From assembly GCA_030867875.1 (NCBI GenBank), contig JAOWCC010000019.1:32841976-32905975 (forward strand): a DNA stretch of 64,000 bases, in the 5' to 3' direction. The DNA comes from Actinernus sp. WN-2022. Lineage: Eukaryota; Cnidaria; Anthozoa; Actiniaria; Actinernidae. The notes under the pieces were generated by a model, which was given only the letters and a program-made list of their open reading frames with translations, did not search any database and was not told where the DNA came from. The position numbers were made by a program, and so were the translations under genes. Position 1 is the stretch's first letter. The number at the start of each line of letters is the position of its first letter. Below, piece after piece: positions 1 to 11,689 of the stretch.

Positions 1-78
1 CTCTAGACTAGGCTAGACTAGAATATCTAGACTAGATTAGAATGTCTAGACTAAACTAGAATCTCTAGACTAGACTTG
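1..78. repeat. Short minisatellite, CTAGACTAGA-type units
   Basis: About four degenerate 18-20 bp units built on TCTAGACTAGACTAGAAT. It runs off the left edge. Confidence 0.8.
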
Positions 79-324
79 TTGCTGGTATACCTGCGGGTGT
101 ACGGCGATGTTGACTAAAACTACACACTAGTGAACACGAGTGAACACGAGTGAACACGAGTGAACACGAGTGAACACGAGTGAACACGAGTGAAAAAGAT
201 GTTAAAACAGGTGAACACGAGTGAAAATTTATTGAAACTATATTTTTCTTTGTTTTAAATAATTGAAACTATAGTAAACCAGCCAAACTATAAAACTATA
301 GAGCCTAGAGAAAACCGGATGCCT

Positions 325-3300
325 GTCTCAAGTCTCAAGTCTCAAGTCTCAAGTTTATTTCACACTATTTACACAGATACACAATTACTAACATTACATT
401 AAAAAGAGAAGAGGAAAAAAGGAAGAATATGTTGATTATATGTTCGTGCGCAGTGATCAAAGGAGCAAAAGCTTTCGAGTTGATCACTGCCTACGTTTGT
501 TTAGGAGTACATAATATTAGACTAAGCTGAAATAGTTGGTCAGTTGCTTGTTAAATTTGATTTTCTAAAAGGATAGTTTTATAACGTTTTTTGAATACAT
601 TAATAGAGCTAGAACGTTTAATATTCAATTCAATTGTTTCCCAAATTTTTGATGATATAAATTTGAATGTATAAATTCCATAATTAGTTCTCGCTTTTGG
701 TCTAACAAAATTTAAATTAGCAGCAAATCTGGTATTGTATGTATGGCGTTTTGCAGCTGGTGTGAGGACTTCAGAAAAGACCGATGGTATATTCGTTTTC
801 TTATTTATAATTTTGTAACTAAATGTTGCAATTCTTAGTTTGAAGATATTATCAAGTTTTAAAATTCCAAGAATATTAAAGTATGGTGTAGCACTTTCTC
901 TGCTGTGTGCAAAAAATATGTTTCTAATGCACTTATTTTGTTTAGTCCGGAGTTTTGTCAGTTTGGATGTATAGGTGTTACCCCAGCTCATGAGACCATA
1001 ATTTAAATATGGATATACTAGTGTATAATATAGTTGCTTCAACATGTTTAAATCAAGATAATACCGGAGTTTATTGATTATTCCAATATTTTTTGCCATT
1101 TTACTATTTATATGTTTTATTTGTTGCTCCCAGTTAATATGTTCATCTAAGTATATTCCTAAGTATTTTATATAGCTTTTTTGTTCAATATTAGCAATAT
1201 TAATTTTAGAGGTTTTTTTATTTGGTGAGCTTATTATCATGTAATGTGTTTTTTGAAGATTAACTGATAGTTTGTTAATAGCACAGTAATGGAGGATTAG
1301 TTTAAATTCTTCATTCATTATCGTTTCTAGATCTGTTATGTTATTACACGAATAGAAAACATTTGTATCATCTGCAAATATTCGAAAGGAAAGTTTCTTA
1401 GAGCAATTAGGCATATCATTTATATAAAGCAGAAAAAGTAACGGCCCCAATGTTGAGCCTTGTGGTACTCCGCACGTCATTTCAAGCATACTAGATTCAG
1501 TATGTCCTAATTTTACGTATTGTTTTCGATTATTTAAGTAATTAGTAAACCATGACAATGGATTTCCTCTAATTCCATATTTACTTAATTTGGATATTAG
1601 GATCTGGTGATTAACTGTATCGAAAGCTTTGGAAAAGTCGAGAAATAATCCACATGTTAATTGTTTATTATCTATAGCCGTTTTTAAATTATCTGTTATA
1701 TCAAGGATTGCCTGTTCGGTGGAATGCCCTTTTCTAAATCCAAATTGATGATCAAATAAGATATTGTTTTTATCCAAAAATGATATGAGTTGATCATACA
1801 CAAGTCGTTCTAAGATTTTGCTAAAAGGTGACAATGTTGCTATAGGTCTGTAGTTATAGGCATCAGTAGCTATACCACTTTTATAAATTGGAGTGACTCT
1901 AGATATTTTAAGAATATCTGGTACAACACCTGTTTTGATTGATTCATTGTAGATATAAGTAAAGGGCAGTGAGAGAGCTTCACTTGCTATTTTTATTAAT
2001 TTATTGGGAACATCTATTGAAGCCTTATTTTCCTTTAAGTTTGAAAATAGTTCACAAATCTTTGATGAGTAAACTGGAGACATCACAAAGCTAGACACTG
2101 GAGAATTGTGAATATAGTTCGTTGGATTTTCATTGGAATCCTCAATTAAACTAGCCAAACTTGGGCCAACATTAACGAAATGATGATTGAATTGGTTCGC
2201 TATATCTAATGTGTCAGTGTATGTCTTGTTATTTCTTACAAGTCTTGTTGGGTATAACTGGCCTTTTGTTTTTCGTTTAATTAGTGTTCCAATCAATTTC
2301 CAAGTAGCTTTTAAATTGTCTTTACACCTTTCGAAGTTGATACTATAATACTGTCTTTTACTCTGTGTTCTTATTTGATTAAGTTTGTTAGCGTACTTCT
2401 TATATTTATTTACTTTTTCCATATCATTAGAATGAAAGTGGGTGCGATACATTTTCTGTTTAATTTTTATTGACTTTAAAATTCCATTTGTTATCCATGG
2501 CTTTGTTAATTGTTTTATTTTACTTTGCGGTGTTACTTTGTATGGAGCATGTTTATTTACAATCACTTTTATCATATTTATTGTATTAACTGTTGTTTCA
2601 TTAAGGTCTTTGCTGTTAATAATAATATCATTCCAATTTATCACATTGATATCACTAAGATAAGCTTCTTTATCAAATTTGCTATAGTCTCTATAGAACC
2701 GTTTTTCTTTACCTCGTTTTATTGAAATATTGATTATACAAAAAATTGGAAGATGATCTGATATATCGAAGAGTGCAATTCCAGATAAGATATGCTCGAT
2801 TGAAGTATTTGTGTATATATGATCAATCAATGTTTTAGAGTGATCTGTTAATCTTGTTGGTTTTGTTATGATGGGTAAAAAATTATTTGCATAAAGCATA
2901 TCTAAATACTTTTCTGTTGGTAAATGAGTGGTAAATTTAAAGAAGTCAATGTTTATGTCACCTAAAATATATACTTGGTATTTACATTGATTTAGATGTT
3001 TAAGCAACTCTTCTAATTGATCAGTAAACCGCTCTATATTTGCTTGAGGGTGCCTATAAATACAACCGATTATTAAATTATTTTTACCATGACCGGGGTC
3101 TATTTCGACCCAGCAAGATTCAACAAGGTCAATATCAATTTTTATATCGGGCCTAAATATAGTTGTTAAGTCATTAGCTACATATATTCCAGCTCCACCA
3201 GCCGCTGTTGGTGAGTCCGTATGAAAAAAAATATAACCCAATATGTCAATATTAGAAACTGATTTGTTGTTCAATCTGGTCTCAGTAACAGCCACGATAT

Positions 3301-3393
3301 CAGGTTTCTCCGAAAGAGTATATAACATATCATTTAATAGCACTAAATTTTTTGATAGGCTTCTTATATTACTGTGAAAGAATGATAGAGCGT
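325..3393 (-). mobile_element. CR1/L2-like LINE, 5' truncated, with terminal 7-bp repeats
   Basis: Non-LTR retrotransposon in minus orientation. It ends AATAAA followed by four (CTTGAGA) units, the short tandem 3' tail typical of the CR1/L2/Rex group rather than poly(A). The ORF2 frame is open upstream of its first start codon to about 3393 (SFFHSNIRSL), so the 5' end is truncated or cut by the neighbouring foldback. Confidence 0.85.
551..3343 (-). CDS. LINE ORF2: endonuclease and reverse transcriptase, intact frame
   Basis: About 930 residues with no stop. Residues 1-210 form the APE-like endonuclease: TETRLNNKS, GGAGIYV, GDINIDF, DHLPIFC. The RT domain follows: ASIDVPNKLIK, NYRPIATLS, FGFRKGHSTEQA, LFLDFSKAFDTVNH, CGVPQGSTLGPLLF, then the catalytic FADDTN. 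The C-terminus has the W-x(n)-FKKR tail common to these LINEs. The first in-frame start is GTG at the N-terminal edge of the endonuclease, so the start is missing. An unbroken frame implies recent insertion. Confidence 0.9.
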   Translation of the reverse strand: MLLNDMLYTLSEKPDIVAVTETRLNNKSVSNIDILGYIFFHTDSPTAAGGAGIYVANDLTTIFRPDIKIDIDLVESCWVEIDPGHGKNNLIIGCIYRHPQANIERFTDQLEELLKHLNQCKYQVYILGDINIDFFKFTTHLPTEKYLDMLYANNFLPIITKPTRLTDHSKTLIDHIYTNTSIEHILSGIALFDISDHLPIFCIINISIKRGKEKRFYRDYSKFDKEAYLSDINVINWNDIIINSKDLNETTVNTINMIKVIVNKHAPYKVTPQSKIKQLTKPWITNGILKSIKIKQKMYRTHFHSNDMEKVNKYKKYANKLNQIRTQSKRQYYSINFERCKDNLKATWKLIGTLIKRKTKGQLYPTRLVRNNKTYTDTLDIANQFNHHFVNVGPSLASLIEDSNENPTNYIHNSPVSSFVMSPVYSSKICELFSNLKENKASIDVPNKLIKIASEALSLPFTYIYNESIKTGVVPDILKISRVTPIYKSGIATDAYNYRPIATLSPFSKILERLVYDQLISFLDKNNILFDHQFGFRKGHSTEQAILDITDNLKTAIDNKQLTCGLFLDFSKAFDTVNHQILISKLSKYGIRGNPLSWFTNYLNNRKQYVKLGHTESSMLEMTCGVPQGSTLGPLLFLLYINDMPNCSKKLSFRIFADDTNVFYSCNNITDLETIMNEEFKLILHYCAINKLSVNLQKTHYMIISSPNKKTSKINIANIEQKSYIKYLGIYLDEHINWEQQIKHINSKMAKNIGIINKLRYYLDLNMLKQLYYTLVYPYLNYGLMSWGNTYTSKLTKLRTKQNKCIRNIFFAHSRESATPYFNILGILKLDNIFKLRIATFSYKIINKKTNIPSVFSEVLTPAAKRHTYNTRFAANLNFVRPKARTNYGIYTFKFISSKIWETIELNIKRSSSINVFKKRYKTILLENQI

Positions 3394-3416
3394 TCTGAGA
3401 GGCATCTGATAATAGG

Positions 3417-4941
3417 GACCTTACGCAACCAGGACGGCGACGGCAGTGACGACGGGAGGTAGAAAAGTGTTTTCTCCCGAAATCTGGTGTTTACTAGTTC
3501 CTTTATTCGCTTATAATTACGTTTCACCTCCAGGTCTTCGAAAAATATGATAAGCATAAAGTTTTGCTCACGCCGAACGAAAACCAGAGTGATTTACTTT
3601 CTTACGTTTGCGTTCTCTTGTAAACGTAAACTTTGGGATTTTGACGGAGTGTAGGTTTTTGTCGAGGGGCGAGGGTCGAGTGTAAAAAGTCGAGGGTCGA
3701 GGGTAAAAAGTCGAGGGTCGAGGGTAAAAAGACGAGGGTCCAAAACAATTATGTCCCTACGACGTTGGGCCTCCTGAACACCGCGGATATCTCGGTAATG
3801 GCTGAACCGATATTCACCAAAATTGGACACAATGACCTTCTAGACCGGACAAACCATCTCAGGGGGTCCATCAATGATGACGTCATCAGTCACGTGACAT
3901 TTCTGCTCTCTTCGCAAGTTCTTCCATGGTAACAATTGCAGAGAAAGTTGAGAAACTATCCTAGTTAACTAATCCAAGTCATCCAAACAGCCAGAAAGGA
4001 GCTTGCCGATGTCAATCAAAGTCCATGGAGTGAAATTTTAGAACGTCTTCCCGACGGGACCCCTGTACTGTTTCCCGCCTGAAGATCGCATGACTGAATA
4101 GCCGAGCCTCCGTTCGAGATATGCTTCGTCGTCTCGAGCGGATGGCTTGGTGAGTTCTTTGTTACTGGCTGTGAGGTCACACGAGAAGGTTAAGTAAGAT
4201 TTAGCGACCTAAATCACTATTTAAAAAAGTGTAAAAACTAATCACGATTTACGAAACTCGAGGTATGTTAATTAAAACGAAAATTACATGTAGCTGTCAT
4301 GCTTGTCTGCAGTTTAATTTACTGAGTGCTTCGTGATGCCGGTCTTGTTGTAGCCTGGGAAACCAGCCGACTCTTATCGCTCCCCACTCGCGAAAGAGAC
4401 GTCTCTTTCGCGAGTGGGGAGCGATAAGAGTCGGCTGGTTTCCCAGACTAGTCTTGTTGCAGGATTTGCTATTTTTCTGCTCAGACGATACATAAGTAAA
4501 TCCCACTCAAGACGCATGAAAAGGATGAAGATACTCCTACTGCAAAGAAGGCGGAGAAACCGCTTAGCTGCTGCTGTTTCAAATGCCGCCAGATGACCGG
4601 GCACTGACATGTCACACGGATTTGAAAAGCTTGTGAAGCGGTGACGGGCGGGCATTGATGACGAATAACTCGCAAAATTATTTACCGGTAAACTTATTTG
4701 TCATAAAAATTTACGCAAATTTTTGGACCCTCGACTTTTTACACTCGACCCTCGACTTTTTACACTCGACCCTCGACTTTTTACACTCGACCCTCGACCC
4801 TCGACAAAAACCTACACTCATTTTGACGTTGTGTTTTTCCAGACAACGGTTGAAATGAAGGCGACTGCGTGCATTTTCACGTGCAGTTATTGTATTTTAT
4901 GCCGTCGTCCTAGATGTTGCCGGCCTGGTTGCGTAAGGTCC
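3417..4941. mobile_element. Second foldback element with minisatellite arms
   Basis: Terminal inverted repeats read GGACCTTACGCAACCAGG at 3417 and its complement ending at 4941. Both arms carry a subterminal minisatellite GTCGAGGGT(CGAGTGT)AAAAA (3662-3740 and 4726-4806, inverted). No transposase is seen. Interior 3740-4340 shows no gene. Confidence 0.85.
4351..4450. mobile_element. 100-bp palindromic mini-element with 9-bp target duplication
   Basis: A perfect 92-bp palindrome (4355-4446) centred on AGACGTCT, with ends TAGC...ACTA. It is flanked by the 9-bp direct repeat GTCTTGTTG (4342-4350 and 4451-4459). Confidence 0.88.
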
Positions 4942-5778
4942 TTAATGACATATGATGCATGTTGACAGTTCGGGGGGTGGGGGTGTGACATTTTTAACTT
5001 GCAATAATTTATTATTTCTGCCCTGATATCGGTGCAGAATGTTTTTCGCGCCTCTGCACGATTTTCATTGTACTAATTTTTGCAGTTTCCAAATTTACTA
5101 ATGAGAGATTTCTCTGAACAAGTGACCAAGAACTGAAAGCAGCTACATCCGCCGCACAGCTGATATGAGGACCGAGTTTGTAGGGGGCCCTGGGGCATGC
5201 TCCCCCGGAAAATTTTGAATTTCAGTTTTTCCTGCACTTTCTGGCACAATTTAATACATTGTAGATGCGATACTATGTGTGTACGATTTTAAATCCATTT
5301 TGAACAGTTGAGTGTGGTATACATGTGCATGAGTGTTTTCTTTATTATCACATACTCAACAAAATGTCTCGATTCTGATTGGCTGAGAGCAGTACAATTT
5401 ATACCAAATTGCACTGTTTGGTTGAAATTGCACTCCAAATCAGGAATTTGACAATCTATAAATCGAAAACAAAAGCTCCAGAATGAAATCGAAGTGCACA
5501 AAGTTGTTCACAGTCATGTTTTGGTAAAGGGATTTTTTCCGATTATTTTCCGAAAATTTCCGAAGTGTTTCCGAACATTTCCGAATGCTTAAAACTGATT
5601 ATGCTGCGCTGTGGTTACGGCAAAAACACGTCTAACCATATAAATTCATTTGACAGTACTAAACATTAACATTTCAGATGCTGTAGCATTATTACTTCAT
5701 AAACGGTGCTTTAATTGTTCCAATATTTCCGAAGATTGTCCGAAGATTCAAGTAAATTTGTAGAGCCATGATTAAAAT

Positions 5779-5903
5779 GAAATCATATGGTATTCTCGTG
5801 CAATTCGGGATAAATTCGAACTTGTGAGTTTTCAAAGAGCTCCGTGCAATTTTGATACTCTTTGAAAACTTATCCCGAATTTCACTCGAAACCATATGAT
5901 TTC
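5779..5903. mobile_element. Hairpin MITE (AAATCATATGG ends)
   Basis: Inverted halves: GAAATCATATGG...CAATTCGGGATAA and complement, with an inner TTTTCAAAGAG stem. A related partial copy lies at about 49460-49545. Confidence 0.8.
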
Positions 5904-6839
5904 CTATACATACACTCGGGGGAGAGTAGGGAGTCGGAGCATTAGGCTTAAAATCTGCTTTAGACTACCTGCTTTTCTCTCAAGTATTTTCTCGATAAAA
6001 CATCAAAACAAACAGAATTGAAAGCTTTTCTAATGTGAGAAAAATCACGGGTGAAATTTCAAGTATGTAATCAGTAATTTACCTGCCAATCACTTTCAAA
6101 CGTAATGTCCAAACCCCCACCCCCTTTATTTTTCTAATGGTCCGACCTGAAAAGATGGGTTATCGCTAAGTTAATCTAAACTTATTGAATTTTCACTCGT
6201 GTTCTCCTTTTATTCACTCGTGTTCACCTGTTTTACCATCTTTTTCACTCGTGTTCACTCGTGTTCACTCGTGTTCACTCGTGTGTAGTTTTAGTCAAGA
6301 TCGTGTACGGCCGCTGAAAAGAACTGATAGCATTAGTAAGCTTGGACTTTGTGGTCTACAGAAGACACTTCATATGGGCAAGAACTTCAGCACTGCTCGA
6401 ATGAGAAGGGAAAGACAGCAGTGGTGCGTGCTGATAGAAAGAATATGAAATTATCTCATAAAACAAGGTTGATAAATGTAAAAAGGTGGTTGGAACTTTG
6501 AAACGAACTATCAGTTGAGTGCTTGCATCGACTAATAAATCACCCACTCAACATGAATTTGCAAAACACTAATCCCTGTAAGAACCAGAGCGGTCGGTTA
6601 CTCTGAAGCAGAATTGAAAATAAAGTAATTTTAAAGCCTATCAAGAGTAGTTTGTTCTTATTGTTTACGCTACAAAGTGGCTTCAGAGATGGATAGGTAT
6701 TTTTCTTTTACTTTTTCCCTTGTTTTGATAAAACTGATTGAAAGGTTCGAAGGCTTGAATAGGCGACCGGTCCCGGCTGTATGGCCGCTCAGAACAATAG
6801 AATCCGAAAAATAGAATCATGACGCCACCCACCACATCA

Positions 6840-6991
6840 CTGGAAAATCTGGACTTCTTCCATGGGTTGGAAATATGTTATAAATTCTATTTCCAGCATA
6901 TTTCCAACCAGTGAAAATGAAATTTGAAAAACCTTGGCAATTCCAACTTCCAACATATTTCCAACCCATGGAAGTGGTCCAGATTTTCAAG
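6840..6991. mobile_element. Hairpin MITE
   Basis: Inverted halves CTGGAAAATCTGGAC and CCATGGGTTGGAAATATG pair with the right side. The flanking 6313-6839 shows nothing recognisable. 6992-7160 has repeated TTTATTCATGAG/GATAATG phrases. Confidence 0.75.
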
Positions 6992-7458
6992 TGCATTGAG
7001 AAACATTGGATAATGAAAACCTTTTATTCATGAGACCAGATAATGAAAACCACAGCATTTTATTCATGAGCCCAAGATAATAGACTCGTGACGTCATCCC
7101 TTCCACAGTACTTTAATGATACCACAGCATTGTATTCATGAACAAAAGACAATATACCCATGACGTCATCAATCACCTAATTTACCATCTCATTTAATGA
7201 GATACCACCTCAAAAAACAGCTGATTCGGCTAATTCCATATACTACTTTTTCTACTAATAACATTTTTGTTATTATTCCACGTCCTAAACCATGAAAGCG
7301 ACAGAACTAATTTTGTGATTTATAAAACAAAACATGGCTGTCATTCGAAAGTAGTTTAAGCGCAATTCTAAAAACAGATTATACCGTAAATTAATGGTAG
7401 CATTTCATTGCTTATCGACACTGATAGTGTTAAACGATGGCTGGCTGTGATTACTTAC

Positions 7459-7623
7459 GAGATCCTCGAGTCGGACATCTTTCACAGTTGTTGTCGTCAC
7501 CGCGGTACGCCTTACCTACGGTACAGCAGCATTCGTTTCGCGTGAGATTTTTGGAGAAGTGTATTTCACACACGGGATTAGCACCAATCTGGGCGTTGTG
7601 ATAGCACACGCGTTTATCTACAT
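7459..7623 (-). CDS. FBN: Fibrillin exon 22: TB domain with RGD, N-terminal part (TB5 equivalent)
   Basis: 55 codons: DVDKRVCYHNAQIGANPVCE, then RNECCCTVGKAYRGDDNNCERCP. CCC and CExCP-like motifs define a TB domain. The usual W-G before C6 is replaced by Y-RGD-DNN, creating an exposed-loop RGD. Seven Cys; the expected C-terminal micro-exon is not found in 1-7458 and should lie outside the window. Acceptor TTCCTACAG, donor GTAAGTAATC, phase 1-1. Confidence 0.93.
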
Positions 7624-7818
7624 CTGTAGGAACAAACAGATAAACAAACAAAAGTTAGAGATGCTCAGTTGAATCTAGCCTCGTCCGCAGGCATCTCTTG
7701 TTTTTGAACTCGGATTGTGGGCTTCCTGTGGCAGGTGAAGAAGAGAGAGATTGGAGCCCAGTCCTCTTCTCTCCTCAAGTCACAGGTAACCCAATTTACG
7801 ATTTGTTTGGAGGAGGTT

Positions 7819-8257
7819 AAAGTGCCTATAAGTCCTAGCCAGCAATCATTTATTTGGACGCAATAATTTTTTTAAATCTTAATTTATGGTCGTAGTATTG
7901 CTGTAGAAAGCATTACATATCCTTGAAATGACGTCATTTAAGGGACGTTATGCTAATGAGTTGAAAATGAATTAAGTTATAACATTGAATTTCTTCACTT
8001 ATACAGTTGTTTTTCAGGTGTCAGACATTTGATACTTACAAGCTTAGAGAATGATGTTTTAATAAGTGGAGCTGACATAAAAACAGAGCAAAAGTAACTA
8101 TAATTAGGTTATCCTTTAAATGACGTCATTGAAATTTGATTCCTTAATATAAACGAAATTGACAGACTATAATTAATATTTTACCTATGTCAGTCATTTC
8201 GTTTTCCAGTTTAACTTTTAAATCAAAAGTAACTGGCTAGGGCTTATAGGCACTTTT
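7819..8257. mobile_element. TIR element, family A (AAAGTGCCTATAAG ends)
   Basis: Ends AAAGTGCCTATAAG...CTAGCCAG and the complement CTGGCTAGGGCTTATAGGCAC. The interior is rich in TGACGTCA-type motifs. Four further members or derivatives occur in this window. Confidence 0.82.
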
Positions 8258-8570
8258 AGTTAAATCACAGTGTCATTTTATCATTTGCATGGCTGCCAGT
8301 CAAATGGTTTCAACATCGGTACAACATTTGTTGAAACCGATCTTTAACGTAAACCCAGGACAGGCAACCTCACATTATTAAATCTCCAAAGAGACTATTA
8401 TATAGACTACTCCTCTGTTGGCACATGGCCCGTACGGCCCCGCGCGCCTTTCCTTGCCAAACCATTAAAAAGTCACGTGATGGGGTTGTACGTGTTTGAC
8501 GCGATGGCCCGAAAAAAGCTGTCCCGCTCTGCTCGATGTTGTGCTTGTTGTTTTGCCATTAGTAAAAATA

Positions 8571-8975
8571 ACCTCGGCTGAAAAACAATGTTTTCCCTCA
8601 AATGTTCCCTGTGGCTGTCTAAATCTGTTGCTGTGTTTATTTCCTGTAAATTGTACACTAGATGTCAGTTATGGACCGATTTACCTGTCAATAGAACTCA
8701 TTTGAATTTCCTGTGTGCCGCCATCTTGGATCTTCTGACGTCACAGTGCTCCCTCTATTGTCAGAAAACAATAGCTCTTTTGTTGTATAACAATAGAGGC
8801 AACACTGTGTTTTCATAAAATCCAAGATGGCGGATCGCGGGAATCTCAAATGAGTTTTATGGATAAGATTCATAACTGATATCTAGTGCACAATTTACAG
8901 GACAGAAACACAGCAACTGATTTAGACATCCACAGGAAACATTTGAGAGCAAACATTGTTTTTCAACCGAGGTTC
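8571..8975. mobile_element. 405-bp hairpin MITE with CAAGATGGCGG motif
   Basis: Almost the entire length folds back around about 8775: ACCTCGGCTGAAAAACAATG pairs with the right end, and CTGTAAATTGTACACTAGAT and the ATCTTGG/CCAAGAT segments also pair. The short ORFs on either strand here are by-products of the palindrome. Confidence 0.85.
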
Positions 8976-8980
8976 CCTTT

Positions 8981-9432
8981 AAAGTGCCTATGAACAATAA
9001 AATTCTATTTTAGATATCAATTCTAAATCAAGTGAATAGTAGAATGGTAAAATATATTTCGCTTTGAATGCTGTGCCGCTGAGTTAAGGAGGTTTTAATA
9101 TCCAAAATGCAAATTACATGACGTCAGGGGAGGTATCTGCAATCACTTCTTAGTGGTTGTGAATGGGCGTTTCCACTGATATAGGAAAACAAATTTCTAA
9201 CATCATTTTATTTCAACCATGGATATCACACTAATAATTTGAAAAAAGAAAATTGTAACAAAAAAATTGTATTGATGCCTCCCCTGACATCATGTAATTG
9301 GCATTTTGGATATTAAAACCTCCTTAACTCAGCCGCACAGCATTCAAAACAAGATATATTTTACCATTCTACTATTCACTTGATGTAGAATTGATATCTA
9401 AAATAAAATAATAAGGTTCATAGGCACTTTAA
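8981..9432. mobile_element. TIR element with about 150-bp inverted ends
   Basis: AAAGTGCCTATGAAC...CAAAATGC and its complement. The terminal 11 bases are shared with family A, but the rest differs. It abuts the preceding hairpin. Confidence 0.83.
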
Positions 9433-9532
9433 AATAAACTAAGTAGTCAAATGATAATAAAAACTTGGTCATTTTGGCTCGGTCCGTACGTCACGTGACC
9501 TCGAGCTAAAGACGTTCCTGTCCGGCCCTCCC

Positions 9533-9687
9533 ACTCAGTACGGATCAATCACGGTTTCTGGGAAACCCCCACCCACCCATCCCCCACACTTCACCCTAAC
9601 CTTTAATGGTTAATCATTAATAGAACGATGTATATCCAAGGGAGGGGTGGGTGGGTGGTTTCCCAGAAACCGGGATTGAGCCCTCAG
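9533..9687. mobile_element. Hairpin MITE next to the exon 21 donor
   Basis: CGGTTTCTGGGAAACC...CCCACCCACCC and its complement. Its right end is about 15 bp from the splice donor at 9701. Confidence 0.78.
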
Positions 9688-9701
9688 GACCCAGTACGTA
9701 C

Positions 9702-9830
9702 CGATACACAAGTTGCTTTCCTTATCCAGGACCTGACCTGGCGGACATTCGCATCTGTAGCTACCCGGTGTGTTGATACACTCTCCGTTCAGTCCGCAGA
9801 TGTGATGGTATTCGAGGCATTCGTTTCTGT
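9702..9830 (-). CDS. FBN: Fibrillin exon 21: cbEGF24 equivalent
   Basis: 43 codons: [20 protein letters not shown], then [23 protein letters not shown] ligands. Acceptor GTATTTTCAG, donor GTACGTACTGG. A hairpin element ends within about 15 bp of the donor. Confidence 0.93.
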
Positions 9831-10199
9831 CTGAAAATACAAGCAACACGTGTTTTCATTTTAATATTGTATTCGACAACGTGCACCATTAGTAATTAAC
9901 GGAATTTGTATGAGTGAGGGAAACTGCAGACCGTATCATTTTTAGTAAAACATTAGAACGGATTTCGTATCAGTGGGACAAAAATACGGCATTTCCGTCG
10001 CCTTACCGTAACCGTACTGTAACCACGTAATCTGATTGGATCAGAAAGACAATAAGGAAGCCATTTCAATGTCACGGCATGTCGTACAATAAAGTTGGTT
10101 ATCAATAGATCTTGCCCAATAGTGTTCGAGCGCTACACAGAAACTACAAAAGTTACGCTTTTTTACTATTTGATACAAGCAAAACGTTAATTTGCTATA

Positions 10200-10432
10200 G
10201 GCTTTTTCAAAATCACGTGACATGGCTCGTACTGGAAGGACAAACTTTTCAATATGGCTGCGATCTCGGCGACCTGCAGGATCAGTCATCATGTCTTTTC
10301 ATTACAACTGTTGCCTATTCGTACTTGCGACTGAAAGTGGCTCCACCATATTGAACACTTTGTCCTACCAATACGAGCCTTCTCTATATTTGGACAGCAG
10401 TAACCAAACGTCACGTGATTTTGAAAAAGGCC
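10200..10432. mobile_element. Hairpin MITE with CACGTGA motifs
   Basis: GGCTTTTTCAAAATCACGTG...GGCTCGTACTGG pairs with its complement (CCAATACGAGCC...TCACGTGATTTTG). The preceding 9850-10199 shows no recognised feature. Confidence 0.78.
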
Positions 10433-11689
10433 AGTTCAGAGTTTATTTAATTACGCTTATTTGTTTTACACATTTAAAGGAGAACTGAACCCTAAATCAA
10501 TCCAACGACTATACAAACTTGTATTCAAGAGAAATAAGTTCTGCTATTTTATTTCTTTGTGGTGCACGTCTAAAAAGAGGAAATACGTTTTGAAGGTGAA
10601 AAATAGCCGATTCTCCGCTGATTTGCGTGGCGGCTCAATTCAGTGCTTTTTCCCCCGTGTCGTACGTCATGCATACCAAGGAAAAACAACCACACCTCCA
10701 GCACAAAGAAAGCACAATAGAGGTTTTGCACCATCACGTGACTTCCTAGCAACTGTTGCTACGCCGCCATGTTGGATGGCAGGTAGAACCAAAATGGCGT
10801 ACTGTTTGACTGAGCACGCAACTTCTTCCTCCAAGTAACGAAGACTGTGTGATAGAATCTGGTCAAAATTAAGAGACATGAAAATATTGTAGAAGTTTAC
10901 ATATATCGGCTTGTCTATACTGAGATTGATGTCTTTTAAGTGATCTTAGCAATGTTTTAAACTTTCAGGGCTGCGCTCACTGACGGCTGAACATGGTCAA
11001 CAGTAACTGCGCCCCTCGCCTGATATACATATTGCATCTTTCTGAAGAATCAATAAAAAGCCTTTACTTATTATTTTAATTAGTTATTTTAGTTTAAAGA
11101 TGATCTTCGAAAACATCCAAAACTTTTGGTTTAGCCTTGCCGCACCGACTCACGAACTGTCTGAAATAAGACATGACTTCAATACATGTTCAATGCGGAT
11201 TAATCTCGGGAAACATTTGGCCTGTCGCATCTCACACTTTTGAGATTTGACTCAAAAAAAAGCTTTCAGAAACTTCTTACTTGCATTTGCCGATAAACTG
11301 AAACTGACGAGGACACTTTTCTTTCATTCTGTCACTGGATTCTCAGTTTGTTGTTATCAAGAAAGAAACTTAAAACAGAAAGAAACTTAAAACATTTTTC
11401 CTACATGATCGCTAGTACTTTAAAAAAATCGTTTTATTAAAGCTTAATTTTATCTATACTTTTTAATACACACTGTTATCATTTAATAATTATTTAGTTT
11501 TTCTTTGCAAAAAAAAAATCAAAAAATACAGGCAACAATGTCAATTATAAATACAGGCAATAAGGTATATATCAATAAGCAGTTTATTTATTTATTTATT
11601 TATTTTAAATTTGTAAACTATAGTTATTTTGTGTGTGTATGTTCGTTAGTTAATTCACCACTTTGATTTTCTTTCCATCTTGTAAAAAA

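Larger units (their letters stand above)
100..6312. mobile_element. Large foldback element (outer arms) enclosing a LINE and a second foldback
   Basis: The left arm (about 100-240) reads TTGACTAAAACTACACAC, then six copies of the 10-mer TGAACACGAG, a spacer (AAAGATGTTAAAACAGG) and further copies. The right arm (about 6186-6312) is its reverse complement with four copies. This is the foldback layout with repeat-built arms. Nested inside are a LINE (325-3393), another foldback (3417-4941) and two hairpins (4351-4450, 5779-5903). 4942-5778 otherwise shows nothing recognisable. Confidence 0.72.

Noticed and set aside
2442..2725. Short ORFs opposite the LINE ORF2
   Set aside because: Antisense shadows of the reverse transcriptase frame.
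5160..5220. GGAGCATGCCCCAGGGCCCC as a missing TB C-terminal micro-exon
   Set aside because: No acceptor in the right phase upstream and no donor after it; looks like an anonymous GC-rich repeat phrase.
8473..8873. Pairs of similar ORFs on opposite strands
   Set aside because: Direct consequence of the 405-bp palindrome.
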